This document shows, one piece after another, positions 25,011 through 33,073 of a stretch of 64,000 nt of DNA. The position numbers were made by a program, and so were the translations under genes. The first letter of the stretch is position 1. Every line of letters starts with the position of its first letter. The DNA is taken from contig JAYFPZ010000005.1 in the NCBI GenBank assembly GCA_034927445.1, forward strand, positions 1 through 64,000. Direction: 5' to 3'. This DNA is from PHAA01 sp034927445. Lineage in GTDB: Bacteria; Bacillota; Syntrophomonadia; Syntrophomonadales; Syntrophomonadaceae. The notes below the pieces were generated by a model, which did no database searches, had not been told where the DNA came from, and saw only the letters and a list, made by a program, of their open reading frames with translations.

Positions 25011-25214
25011 TTGTTTGCACCAAAGCGAAACTTTACCAATAATTCGGGACAACGGCGCCCGATTTGCTGCCCCTCTAATGGCATGCTTATCGACAGCCGT
25101 AGCGGTAAGCGCAGCAATAACATGATGGATAAACGTATTGGCGGCAATGCTCCTCCTCGCAGCATGTGCATCCGTCAGGGAAATAAATTAAAAAACGGTT
25201 TTAATTATTGCTAA
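25011..25214 (+). CDS. Possible small basic protein in the glycosyltransferase leader
   Basis: 67 codons from a TTG with GGAG 5 nt upstream. The product is rich in Asn, Arg, Lys and Cys (CIRQGNKLKNGFNYC at the end) with no membrane segment and no recognisable family. It lies between the TTCAG promoter and the glycosyltransferase start. It may be an untranslated leader. Confidence 0.22.
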   Translation: MFAPKRNFTNNSGQRRPICCPSNGMLIDSRSGKRSNNMMDKRIGGNAPPRSMCIRQGNKLKNGFNYC

Positions 25215-25271
25215 AAATGCCATGACGGGGGTAGACTCTAATTTACATAAAACAATCAAGAAGGTGAAGGG

Positions 25272-26246
25272 ATGAAACGAGACGTTCGCTATACCGTCAT
25301 AATTCCAGCCTATAATGAAGAAGAGGTCATTCGGGAAAGCTACCGCCGGTTGACCGGGGTTATGGAAGCAATCGGCGAACCCTATGAGCTGCTTTTTATC
25401 AACGATGGCAGCAAGGATGATACTGCCTTGATAATCGAAACCCTGTCCATGACCGATCCCAGGGTAAAGCTGCTTGACTTTTCCCGCAATTTCGGTCATC
25501 AAATAGCCATTACCGCAGGTATGGACCATGCCCGCGGGGATGCGGTGATCATTATCGACGCTGACCTGCAGGACCCGCCCGAGGTAATACCGCAGATGAT
25601 TGCCAAGTGGCGGGAGGGTTACGAAGTCGTCTATGCCAGACGGGCCCAGCGGAAAGGGGAGTCGTTTTTCAAGAAATCCACCGCTGCCCTTTTTTATCGT
25701 TTGCTGAACCTGATGGCCGATATAGATATTCCGCTTGACACCGGCGACTTTCGCCTTATTGACCGCAAGGTATGTGACGCGCTGGGAGCCCTGCAGGAGA
25801 AAAATCGCTTTGTGCGCGGCCTGGTCAGCTGGGTGGGTTTTCGTCAGACCGCGATTGAGTATGTGCGGGAGGAACGCTATGCCGGCGAGACCAAATACCC
25901 CCTTAAAAAAATGCTGCGCTTCTCCCTGGATGGGATTACGTCATTCTCCTATAAACCTTTGAAAATAGCGCTTTATCTGGGGCTGGGAGTAACTGCCGCC
26001 AGTTTTGTCTACCTGCTGTATGGCCTGGTGCAACTGGCCGCAGCCGGCGGCGGGTCCCCGGCGGGGTCGCCTCTGATCGCTTGTCTGCTGCTGTTAAACG
26101 GCGTGACTCTTATTTTTTTGGGGATTATCGGGGAATATATGGGACGAATATATGATGAGGCCAAAGACCGGCCGCTGTATATCCTGCGGAACAAGCTCCC
26201 GGCAGAGAAGTTCAAACTTAGAGGGGTGAAGGGCAATGTCCAGTAA
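25272..26246 (+). CDS. GT2-family polyprenyl-phosphate glycosyltransferase (GtrB/DPM1-like)
   Basis: 324 aa; GAAGGTGAAGGG precedes the ATG. The cytoplasmic GT-A domain shows VIIPAYNEEEVI, FINDGSKDDT, the DADLQDPPEV metal-binding motif and GDFRLIDRKV. Two C-terminal helices follow (about 238-262 and 272-296). Such enzymes transfer a sugar from a nucleotide donor to undecaprenyl phosphate. Overlaps gtrA-like gene by 11 nt. Together with the following flippase-like and GT-C genes it forms a three-component system that decorates an extracytoplasmic polymer or protein. Confidence 0.9.
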   Translation: MKRDVRYTVIIPAYNEEEVIRESYRRLTGVMEAIGEPYELLFINDGSKDDTALIIETLSMTDPRVKLLDFSRNFGHQIAITAGMDHARGDAVIIIDADLQDPPEVIPQMIAKWREGYEVVYARRAQRKGESFFKKSTAALFYRLLNLMADIDIPLDTGDFRLIDRKVCDALGALQEKNRFVRGLVSWVGFRQTAIEYVREERYAGETKYPLKKMLRFSLDGITSFSYKPLKIALYLGLGVTAASFVYLLYGLVQLAAAGGGSPAGSPLIACLLLLNGVTLIFLGIIGEYMGRIYDEAKDRPLYILRNKLPAEKFKLRGVKGNVQ

Positions 26247-26676
26247 CAAGGCCGGGACTGCGCAGTTTTTGCGTTTCTGCACAGTCGGTTGTATAAATAC
26301 GGGAGTCGATTTCAGTGTCTTCTTTCTGCTGAACCTGGTCGGCGTACCCTACCTGGCGGCCCAGGTGCTGTCCTATTCAGCCGGAATTGTCAATAGTTTC
26401 GTGCTGAACCGTAAATGGACTTTCAGTATGAAAGGAAGAACCAATGCGGGCGAAGTCCTTAAATTTGCGGTCGTAAACGGCGTCTCCCTGCTGGCATCGG
26501 CCGCTCTGCTTTATGTCATGTACGATATCAATCACCTGGATTTGTGGCTGGCCAAAGCTGCGGCCACCCTTGGAGGTGTTATTATCAATTATACGGGCAG
26601 CCGTATCTGGGTATTTGCCGGCAACCAATCCGGCAGGCAGGAAGCTGCCTGGAGACTGTCTGAAAGGACCCGTTAG
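26236..26676 (+). CDS. GtrA-family membrane protein
   Basis: 146 aa with four helices and the GtrA pattern: FLRFCTVGCINTGVDFSVFFLL at the N-terminus, the NSFVLNRKWTF motif between helices 2 and 3, and NYTGSRIWVF at the C-terminus. GtrA proteins are thought to flip or help present polyprenyl-linked sugars. It sits between the GT2 and GT-C genes with overlap or minimal spacing. Confidence 0.9.
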   Translation: MSSNKAGTAQFLRFCTVGCINTGVDFSVFFLLNLVGVPYLAAQVLSYSAGIVNSFVLNRKWTFSMKGRTNAGEVLKFAVVNGVSLLASAALLYVMYDINHLDLWLAKAAATLGGVIINYTGSRIWVFAGNQSGRQEAAWRLSERTR

Positions 26677-26680
26677 AGTT

Positions 26681-28285
26681 ATGACCCTTAAAAATAATTT
26701 ATGGAAGCCCTGCTTGCTTATAATCCTGTTGGCCGCCGGGCTTTTATGCGTTTATGCGGTTGGCAGATATCACGACGATAGTTCGGGCGGCAGCAGGTTT
26801 AATATGTCACAACTCAATGCCGGCCCGGTTCAGCCCCAAACCCAGGATCAGGATGGCATGCGCCGTCAAAGTCCGCGGGGTCAGTCCCCGGGGCAGGAGC
26901 AGGAGGGCGGAAGGCGGATCAATCCCGAGGGCGCCTCTGTTCCCAATACCGGAACGGAAAACAGCGCCAACCTGAGTAATGGGCTATTGATCTATGCCGG
27001 GATTTTTTTCATGCTAAGCTGCGCCGTCTGCTATCTGGCAGTCCGCCGAAAGATAAAGCTTGATCCTGACCAGGCCAAATGGCTGATACTTACCCTACTG
27101 GGGGTCGGCTTCCTGCTGCGGGTGGCAGCGGCGACGCTGATGTCCGGACATCCTTTTGATATCAGCACCTTCCGCAGTTGGGCGACCGCAGCCGCCAATA
27201 ATCTGTTTCAGGTTTACGATAGCGGAAGAAGCAGCGATTATCCGCCTTTGTACATGTACATATTGTTTATTGCCGGCAAACTGGGCAGCCTTCCGGTGCT
27301 AAGCGGGTATTATCCGCTGTTGTTAAAATTGCCTTCCATGATAGCCGATATCGCCACCGCATTCCTTATTTACCGGGTGGCCCGCAAGTATTTGAGTCAG
27401 GAGCTGAGCATCCTGCTGTCAGCCTTCTATGTATTTAATCCGGCCATAATAATCAATTCGGCCTGGTGGGGGCAGGTGGACTCCTTTTTCACCCTTATAG
27501 CAGTCCTGGGGGTATGGGCCTTGACCGAAAAAAAGATGGGTCTGGCCGGCTCTCTGTTCATCGCGGCGGTATTGATGAAGCCCCAAGGCATTATTTTCTT
27601 GCCGGTCCTCGGTTTTGAACTGATCCGGCAGAAGAGCCTGAAAAGCCTGCTGAAGACGGCGGCGGGCGTACTGGGAACAGCATTACTGGTTGTACTGCCT
27701 TTTGCGGTGCATTACGACGCCGGGTGGATTTTCAGGCTGTATGCCCAAACCATAGGGGAATATCCCTATGCCTCAGTGAATGCTTTTAATTTGTTCAGTT
27801 TGTTGGGGGCAAATTATAAAAGTGACGAACTGCCCTGGCTGTTTTTGAACTATCATATCTGGGGCTTGATATTTATTTGCCTGGTTACAGCCTACTCCTG
27901 GTTTATCTATATTAAAGCAAAAAGTACCGCTTTAATTCCAGCCGCAGCCCTGCTGCAGATTGCCGGGGTTTTCACCCTGGCCACCGGCATGCATGAAAGA
28001 TACCTGTTCCCGGCTGCCGCCCTGGCAATTCTGGCGGGAGTATATCTGCGGGACCGACGGCTGTGGTTCCTGGCGGCCGGTTTCAGCGCCACCATATTTA
28101 TCAATACCCATGTCATTCTGTTTGGTACGCTGCAGGGTATGAGTCGCGCTGCTTACAGCCCCATAATGATAATGACCGCACTGGGCAATGTGCTGCTGCT
28201 GATTTATTTAGGCAAGGTCCTGTTGGATTTGGCCCACATCCATAAAATCAAAGCGGCCCCTACAATTGCGGCGGCAGCCCAGTAA
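26681..28285 (+). CDS. GT-C membrane glycosyltransferase (Gpi18/mannosyltransferase-like)
   Basis: 534 aa from the ATG at 26681 (GAAAGGA upstream); a longer in-frame reading from 26513 overlaps gtrA and is unlikely. After helix 1 there is an external Gln/Gly/Arg-rich linker (about 35-95). Around ten helices follow, with the GT-C acidic loop FDISTFRSWA, a DYPPLYMYI motif and AWWGQVDSFFT, typical of the Gpi18-like group. TGMHERYLFP lies near the end. It likely uses the lipid-linked sugar from the GT2/GtrA pair. Its last 82 bp overlap the convergent exporter gene on the other strand. Confidence 0.85.
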   Translation: MTLKNNLWKPCLLIILLAAGLLCVYAVGRYHDDSSGGSRFNMSQLNAGPVQPQTQDQDGMRRQSPRGQSPGQEQEGGRRINPEGASVPNTGTENSANLSNGLLIYAGIFFMLSCAVCYLAVRRKIKLDPDQAKWLILTLLGVGFLLRVAAATLMSGHPFDISTFRSWATAAANNLFQVYDSGRSSDYPPLYMYILFIAGKLGSLPVLSGYYPLLLKLPSMIADIATAFLIYRVARKYLSQELSILLSAFYVFNPAIIINSAWWGQVDSFFTLIAVLGVWALTEKKMGLAGSLFIAAVLMKPQGIIFLPVLGFELIRQKSLKSLLKTAAGVLGTALLVVLPFAVHYDAGWIFRLYAQTIGEYPYASVNAFNLFSLLGANYKSDELPWLFLNYHIWGLIFICLVTAYSWFIYIKAKSTALIPAAALLQIAGVFTLATGMHERYLFPAAALAILAGVYLRDRRLWFLAAGFSATIFINTHVILFGTLQGMSRAAYSPIMIMTALGNVLLLIYLGKVLLDLAHIHKIKAAPTIAAAAQ

Positions 28286-29595
28286 ACCATCCGGCTGGAT
28301 TCGATGTAGGCGGCTGTGTAAACGAGAACTGCCTGTTTTTGATGGAGCAGCCAGGTGAACAGCAGAACCGACAAGCTGATACCCAGAGAATATGACAGGT
28401 TGCGGTTGGTGGAGATGAAGCCTCCTCCGTAGCCGGCCTTTTCCCTCGGCATGGCTCCCAGGATGGTGCTGGTATTGGGGGAGCCGAACATGCCCATGCC
28501 CATGCCCAGCAGGACCAATCCCCCGGCAATAATAATACCGGTCCGGTTGGTATTGGGGATGGATAAAACCAGGAAGGCAGCTGTCATCAACAGCAGCGCA
28601 AGCGATATAATACGGAAGGAGCCGAACCGGTCGGAAAAATAACCCGCCAGGGGAGCGGTTATGGCCATAACCACCGGAGTAATGGTCATCATTAGACCCG
28701 AATAGGCCGGGGTGAAGTCAAGGATGGTTTCCATATAAAAGGGCAGCAGAAAAAACACCGAGGTTTGGGTGGAGTAGACGGCCACGGCGGTAAGATTGCC
28801 GTTGACGAAAGCTTTATTCTTAAAAAGGCCGAAGTCCAGCAAAGGGTAAGGGGTATTTCTTTCCCGGCGGCAGAAGCATAGCAGAAGCACCCCCGCAGCC
28901 GCCAGCAATAAAACATTCATGCTCTGGCTGTCCGACAGCCCTAGCATCAACATGGTAACCACAGCGGCCAGCAGCAGCGTCCCGGGGATGTCATAGCTTT
29001 TAATCTCTTCATCCAAATGTTCATCCGGCAGATAGCGGAGCCCCAAAAAGAAACCGATCAGACCGATGGGAATATTGATCAGGAAAATAACCGGCCACTG
29101 AAATTTCGCCAGCAACAGTCCCCCCAGGCTGGGGCCCAGCATATTGCCCAGAGCCACAATGGTGCCGGTTAATCCCAGAGCTTTGCCGCGTTCCCCGGCA
29201 GGAAAGATATTGGCCACAATGCCGATACCGGTAGCCATCATCATGCTGGCTCCGATTCCCTGGAACATACGCAGGGCAATCAGCATAGCCAGAGTGCGAG
29301 ACAGGCTGCAGCCCAAGGAGCCCAGGGTAAACAGGAGGAACCCCCAGGTATAAACCTTATTGCTGCCTCTTTTGTCTCCCAGCCTGCCAAAAAAAATTAA
29401 TGAAGATGTTATGACCAGCAGGTAGGAGGTTACTACCCACTGTACATCTTCGATCTGCAGATTGAGTTCCCTGGCGATACTGGGATTGGCAATGTTTAAA
29501 ATACTGCCGTCCAGGGTGGAAATTAATATCCCAATGGCAACGATCGTAAATACCCGCCATTTTAGCTCTAATTTAAAAATATCCATCACTTCCAA
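28204..29595 (-). CDS. DHA2-family MFS exporter (EmrB/QacA-like)
   Basis: 463 aa, about 14 helices. Motifs: LDGSILNIANPSIARELN in helix 1, GRLGDKRGSNKVY (motif A), GASMMMATGIGIVANIFPAGERGKALG with motif C-like GNMLGPSLGGLL, as in multidrug exporters. The start is uncertain: TTG at 29595, or ATG at 29586 with GGAAG very close. The 3' end overlaps the glycosyltransferase gene on the opposite strand by 82 bp, both sides encoding hydrophobic helices. No regulator gene is adjacent. Confidence 0.88.
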   Translation of the reverse strand: MEVMDIFKLELKWRVFTIVAIGILISTLDGSILNIANPSIARELNLQIEDVQWVVTSYLLVITSSLIFFGRLGDKRGSNKVYTWGFLLFTLGSLGCSLSRTLAMLIALRMFQGIGASMMMATGIGIVANIFPAGERGKALGLTGTIVALGNMLGPSLGGLLLAKFQWPVIFLINIPIGLIGFFLGLRYLPDEHLDEEIKSYDIPGTLLLAAVVTMLMLGLSDSQSMNVLLLAAAGVLLLCFCRRERNTPYPLLDFGLFKNKAFVNGNLTAVAVYSTQTSVFFLLPFYMETILDFTPAYSGLMMTITPVVMAITAPLAGYFSDRFGSFRIISLALLLMTAAFLVLSIPNTNRTGIIIAGGLVLLGMGMGMFGSPNTSTILGAMPREKAGYGGGFISTNRNLSYSLGISLSVLLFTWLLHQKQAVLVYTAAYIESSRMVYWAAAAIVGAALILWMWAKSNRTLPK

Positions 29596-29701
29596 GTTGT
29601 TGCTTTACACAATTCATTATATGATAAAGCCCAATTTAGAGTCATCTCTAATTTTTATGCCGGCTGGTTTATATTCATGAATAATAGGTGTTGACAAGCA
29701 A

Positions 29702-29730
29702 GAGCCACCCTGGCATAGCCGGGATGGCTC
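29702..29730 (-). terminator. Terminator after spoIIP-like gene
   Basis: On the minus strand GAGCCATCCC pairs with GGGTGGCTC (imperfect) around GGCTATGCCA, followed by TTGCTTGT. It lies about 30 bp after the stop of the sporulation gene at 29761. Confidence 0.55.
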
Positions 29731-29760
29731 AGAATCAGGCAATAGTTGGGGAGGATATTT

Positions 29761-30714
29761 CTAACTTGCGGCTAAAACGTGCGTTACTACATCCCCCAGG
29801 AATCGCGCCGCCTTTTCTACCAGTTTGATATCAATCTCTTCAGTACCCATTTCAAAAAGTATGGCACGCGGGTAGAGATCCTGGTTGTAATCGCCTTTGC
29901 CGATGAATATCCCGCGAATCAATCCGGGATAAAGATTGTCGGCGGTAGCCTTGATGGTTTTGGCATAACTAAGATTGGCCTGCATATTGGGATTGGAACG
30001 TCCTATTACAATCATTACCCGGGAAGTCTCAACCCCGTTTATGGAGGTTATATAAGCCGAGGCCGGTGCCGAATCACGGTGGATATCGAAGACGGCGTCA
30101 GGCTGCTCCTTCAGCAGCTGCACGGCTGTCCGGCGGGACCGGCTGTAAGCGTTTATATCATGGGGATCATGGGTAGCAGTGCTGTGAGTTACGCTTACCC
30201 CGGATTTTCGCAGGGAATCGGTCAATATGCTGCCGATCGAGAAAACGTCACCCGCAGCCGGCTGGCTGGCCGTGCCGGAAGACGGGGCATATGATTCGTC
30301 AGTATGGGTGTGGTAAATGACCACATGCTTGCCTGCCGCCGCCTGGGCCGGAATACTTACATCAATAAAGGGAAGCTGAGCCGAGACCGCACTGGTCTCA
30401 GCCGAGACCGGTCCCGCGTTATTGACCACGTCAGCCACAGCGTTCTGCCCATCCACCTGGGTAACAATATATTGAACATTGTGCTCGTCTATATACTGGT
30501 CGTCCACTTGTACGGGCAAACCCGTCTGCAGAATGATTTTTCCCATAGTATCCTTGACTATATAGTAAGATGAGCTCTCGGATGAATCAGATCGTAAAGG
30601 CAGCGGTTTATTAAGAAGGGGAGTATTCAGGGTATTCAAAACATAGGCTCCCACCATAACAGCGACCAGTATGGCAAAAAACAGCCAGATATATCTGCGA
30701 TTGATTGTCTCCAT
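29761..30714 (-). CDS. spoIIP: SpoIIP-family sporulation cell-wall hydrolase
   Basis: 317 aa with an N-terminal membrane helix (YIWLFFAILVAVMVGAYVL), an external linker, and the SpoIIP catalytic domain: VIYHTHTDESY, DPHDINAYSRSRRTAV, FDIHRDSAP, MIVIGRSNPN and FIGKGDYNQDLYPRAILFEMGT. His and Glu of these motifs bind the catalytic metal. SpoIIP is an amidase/endopeptidase that, with SpoIID and SpoIIM, removes septal peptidoglycan for engulfment. Its presence supports an endospore former. Gene stands alone, with a stem-loop covering its ribosome binding site. Confidence 0.9.
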   Translation of the reverse strand: METINRRYIWLFFAILVAVMVGAYVLNTLNTPLLNKPLPLRSDSSESSSYYIVKDTMGKIILQTGLPVQVDDQYIDEHNVQYIVTQVDGQNAVADVVNNAGPVSAETSAVSAQLPFIDVSIPAQAAAGKHVVIYHTHTDESYAPSSGTASQPAAGDVFSIGSILTDSLRKSGVSVTHSTATHDPHDINAYSRSRRTAVQLLKEQPDAVFDIHRDSAPASAYITSINGVETSRVMIVIGRSNPNMQANLSYAKTIKATADNLYPGLIRGIFIGKGDYNQDLYPRAILFEMGTEEIDIKLVEKAARFLGDVVTHVLAAS

Positions 30715-30720
30715 AAAATA

Positions 30721-30769
30721 AGTCCGCCTTTCCTCAAATATTAGGATTATTTTGTGGAGGAAGCGGACT
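30721..30769 (-). promoter_or_regulatory. Stem-loop covering the spoIIP ribosome binding site
   Basis: On the transcript AGTCCGCTTCCTC pairs with GAGGAAAGGCGGACT (13 pairs, small bulges) across a 21-nt AT-rich loop. The right arm contains the GAGGAAAGG Shine-Dalgarno sequence 12 nt before the ATG. It could damp translation in vegetative cells. Confidence 0.5.
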
Positions 30770-30795
30770 AATTATGCGTAAAGACAAAAGAGAAA

Positions 30796-30852
30796 TAGAC
30801 GCTGATGAACGCAGACGTTCGGGCGCAGATTAGCGCTGATTTTTTTATTAAT
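30796..30852. repeat. Dispersed repeat of the CGCTGATGAACGC type
   Basis: Contains ACGCTGATGAACGCAGACG, GCGCAGATTAGCGCTGAT and then TTTTTTT. This internally repetitive intergenic sequence resembles one found at many sites in various bacterial genomes. Only one copy is visible here, so the claim rests on pattern memory. Confidence 0.35.
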
Positions 30853-30944
30853 AGGGCAAAAACTTAACGTAAAAATAGTAAAATATCTGCGATAATCCTA
30901 TCAAGTCAGCGATATCATTGTCTCTTCTGCTTCTTCTTTTTCCT

Positions 30945-32195
30945 TTAATCGGTATCCCAGCTAGCTAAATAGGTTGTCTGCTCCGGCGTCAGTTCATCAA
31001 TCGCGATTCCGTCAGCTTGCAGCTTTAATAAAGCGACTCTTTTATCGATCGCAGCCGGTACGTTATAGACGTGATTACCTAATTTATCGCAATTTTGAAT
31101 AACATAAAGCAGCGACAGAGCCTGCAGGGAAAAACTTAAATCCATAACTTCGGCCGGATGACCATCACCGGCAGCCAAATTGACCAGGCGCCCTTCGGCC
31201 AATAAATACAGCCGGCGTCCGTCAGCCATTACAAATTCTTCAATATTATTTTTAATGGTTCGGCTGCTGACCGCCAGCGCTTGCAGATCCGGCTTGGAAA
31301 TTTCTACGTCGAAATGGCCGGCGTTGGCCATAATTGCATTATCAGGCATTACCTGCATGTGTTCTTTCCGAATTACATCAACATTGCCGGTAACGGTGAT
31401 AAAAATATCCCCGACCCGAGCGGCTTCACTCATGGGCTTGACCGCAAACCCGTCCATGATTGCTTCATTGGCCTTGATGGGATCGATTTCGGTAATGACC
31501 ACTTTAGCCCCCATACCTCTGGCCCTTAGCGACACTCCCTTGCCGCACCAGCCGTATCCGGCCACTACCACCGTCTTGCCCGCCACCACCAGATTGGTAG
31601 TACGGTTGATGCCGTCCCAGACCGACTGCCCGGTGCCGTAACGGTTGTCAAACAGATACTTCATATAGGCATCATTTACCGCCATCATGGGGAAAAGCAA
31701 AGCCTTGTCATGGTCCAGGGAGCGTATCCGGACAATGCCGGTAGTGGTCTCTTCGCACCCGCCGATAATGTTTCCGGCCTGCTCCCGGCGGGTCTTATGC
31801 AGGAGAGAAACCAAATCGGCGCCGTCATCGATAATAGCATCAGGTTCGCAGTCCAATGCCTTTTCCAGAAAAGCATGGTACTCTTCAGGGCTTTCACCGT
31901 AAATGGCAAAAACCGTAATACCGGAATCGACCAGAGCAGCTACCACATCATCCTGGGTGGACAGGGGATTGCTGGCACAGGCAACCACTCTGGCCCCGGC
32001 GGCCTGCAGGGTTTGGAGCAGATAGCCGGTTTTGGCTTCCAGATGAAGACAGCAGGCGATGGTTTTGCCGGCCAGAGGCTTGCTGATCTGAAATTCAGCG
32101 TATAAACTATTTAAAACCGGCATGTGGCTTTTGACCCATTCCAGCTTATTATGCCCCGACGGGGCAAGGCCAATATCTCTTATAATTGAAAGCAT
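30945..32195 (-). CDS. ahcY: Adenosylhomocysteinase
   Basis: Hydrolyses S-adenosylhomocysteine to adenosine and homocysteine, relieving inhibition of methyltransferases. 416 aa from the ATG at 32195 (GGAGG 8 nt upstream), typical of the shorter prokaryotic type. Signatures: CLHLEAKT, GCEETTTGI, the NAD Rossmann motif VVAGYGWCGKGVSLRARGMGAKVVITEIDP, and AGHFDVEI. NAD-binding and substrate residues appear intact. Monocistronic with its own promoter; no SAH riboswitch seen in the 100-nt leader region. Confidence 0.96.
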   Translation of the reverse strand: MLSIIRDIGLAPSGHNKLEWVKSHMPVLNSLYAEFQISKPLAGKTIACCLHLEAKTGYLLQTLQAAGARVVACASNPLSTQDDVVAALVDSGITVFAIYGESPEEYHAFLEKALDCEPDAIIDDGADLVSLLHKTRREQAGNIIGGCEETTTGIVRIRSLDHDKALLFPMMAVNDAYMKYLFDNRYGTGQSVWDGINRTTNLVVAGKTVVVAGYGWCGKGVSLRARGMGAKVVITEIDPIKANEAIMDGFAVKPMSEAARVGDIFITVTGNVDVIRKEHMQVMPDNAIMANAGHFDVEISKPDLQALAVSSRTIKNNIEEFVMADGRRLYLLAEGRLVNLAAGDGHPAEVMDLSFSLQALSLLYVIQNCDKLGNHVYNVPAAIDKRVALLKLQADGIAIDELTPEQTTYLASWDTD

Positions 32196-32230
32196 CAAAT
32201 AAACCTCCTGGTTTGATATATGTCTTTACC

Positions 32231-32259
32231 ATTATAAACCAAGGAAAAGGCAGGGTAAA
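32231..32259 (-). promoter_or_regulatory. ahcY promoter
   Basis: Minus-strand TTTACC (32254-32259) and TATAAT (32231-32236), spacing 17 bp, with start about 20 nt before the ribosome binding site. Confidence 0.65.
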
Positions 32260-32275
32260 GCTGCTGCCATTTGCT

Positions 32276-32304
32276 TTGCATCCAGTTGCCGCATACATTA
32301 TAAT
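32276..32304 (+). promoter_or_regulatory. lspA promoter
   Basis: TTGCAT (32276-32281) and TATAAT (32299-32304), spacing 17 bp. It is divergent from the ahcY promoter, 16 bp between the two -35 elements. Confidence 0.65.
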
Positions 32305-32367
32305 TACTATGCAACCTGATGGATAGGAGTGCTTGAAGGCTGAACACAAAATAGGAGGATTTGAAAT

Positions 32368-32796
32368 TTGAGGTTCTGGATAACAATACTAATCGTACTA
32401 GTCGCCGATCAAATGAGCAAGATCTGGGTTGCCGGCAACATGGCTCGGGGTCAAAGCGTACCTATAATTGACGGTATTTTAAACCTGACTTTTGTGGTTA
32501 ACCGGGGTGCGGCTTTTGGGATATTACAGGGTAAATCCTGGTTTTTTCTAATAATGGCAGTGGTTGTAGTTGCCGCCCTGGTCTATTACAATCTGCGCTA
32601 TCATCCCCTGCCGTGGGGACAGTACGCTATGGGCCTGATCGTGGGGGGCACTTTAGGTAATGTCGTAGACCGTTGCTATTTCGGGGCGGTCCGCGATTTC
32701 TTCAGCATTGGGTGGTTTCCGGTGTTTAATGTGGCTGATATGGCCATCACCACCGGCGGAGCTTTGGTGCTCCTGTACATATTTCTGGCCGACTAG
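32368..32796 (+). CDS. lspA: Signal peptidase II (lipoprotein signal peptidase)
   Basis: Cleaves the signal peptide of diacylated prolipoproteins. 142 aa with four helices and the family blocks ADQMSKIWV, VVNRGAAFGIL, GGTLGNVVDRCYFGAVRDFF and FNVADMAITTGG; the catalytic aspartates are those in GNVVDR and FNVADM. TTG start 9 nt after AGGAGG (32353-32358). At least three predicted lipoproteins in this window would be substrates. Confidence 0.95.
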   Translation: MRFWITILIVLVADQMSKIWVAGNMARGQSVPIIDGILNLTFVVNRGAAFGILQGKSWFFLIMAVVVVAALVYYNLRYHPLPWGQYAMGLIVGGTLGNVVDRCYFGAVRDFFSIGWFPVFNVADMAITTGGALVLLYIFLAD

Positions 32797-32800
32797 GGAA

Positions 32801-32850
32801 TGTCAAGGGGACGGTTCTTCTGACAACTTTGACAAAGCCCTGATCCCTCG
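32801..32850. repeat. REP-like hairpin, copy 1 (TGTCAAGGGGACGG)
   Basis: TGTCAAGGGGACGG at 32801-32814 followed by TGACAACTTTGACA. It shares its core with 34083-34120 and 47074-47105. It separates the convergent lspA and DUF3006 genes and may stop both transcripts. Confidence 0.5.
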
Positions 32851-32851
32851 G

Positions 32852-33073
32852 CTACTTCCACAACTCATCAGCGAGGTCTTTAATCTGCTTTTTCAACTCT
32901 GCAGTCTTCTGCCGGTCTATTTGCCAGCGGGTGCCGTCGTAAACTATGACATCACCCTCGCGCGCTTCGGAGGGAATGCTGCTGCGTTCTATATTCCGCA
33001 TTAAACCTTCAACCTCGGCCACGGCATAGCTGCCTTCAAAGCGGTCGATAATCCCTTGCATCATAAACTTCAC
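32852..33073 (-). CDS. DUF3006 family protein
   Basis: About 70 aa beginning MQGIIDRFEGSYAVAEVEG, with an SH3-like small beta domain (EGDVIVYDGTRWQID) and a helical charged end; typical DUF3006. It overlaps the ComEC-like hydrolase gene by 4 nt. The pair occurs together in many Firmicutes. Function unknown. Confidence 0.85.
   Translation of the reverse strand: MKFMMQGIIDRFEGSYAVAEVEGLMRNIERSSIPSEAREGDVIVYDGTRWQIDRQKTAELKKQIKDLADELWK

Noticed and set aside
32199..32367. SAH riboswitch in front of ahcY
   Set aside because: The space between the divergent promoters and genes is too short and shows no SAH aptamer consensus; ordinary promoters account for it.
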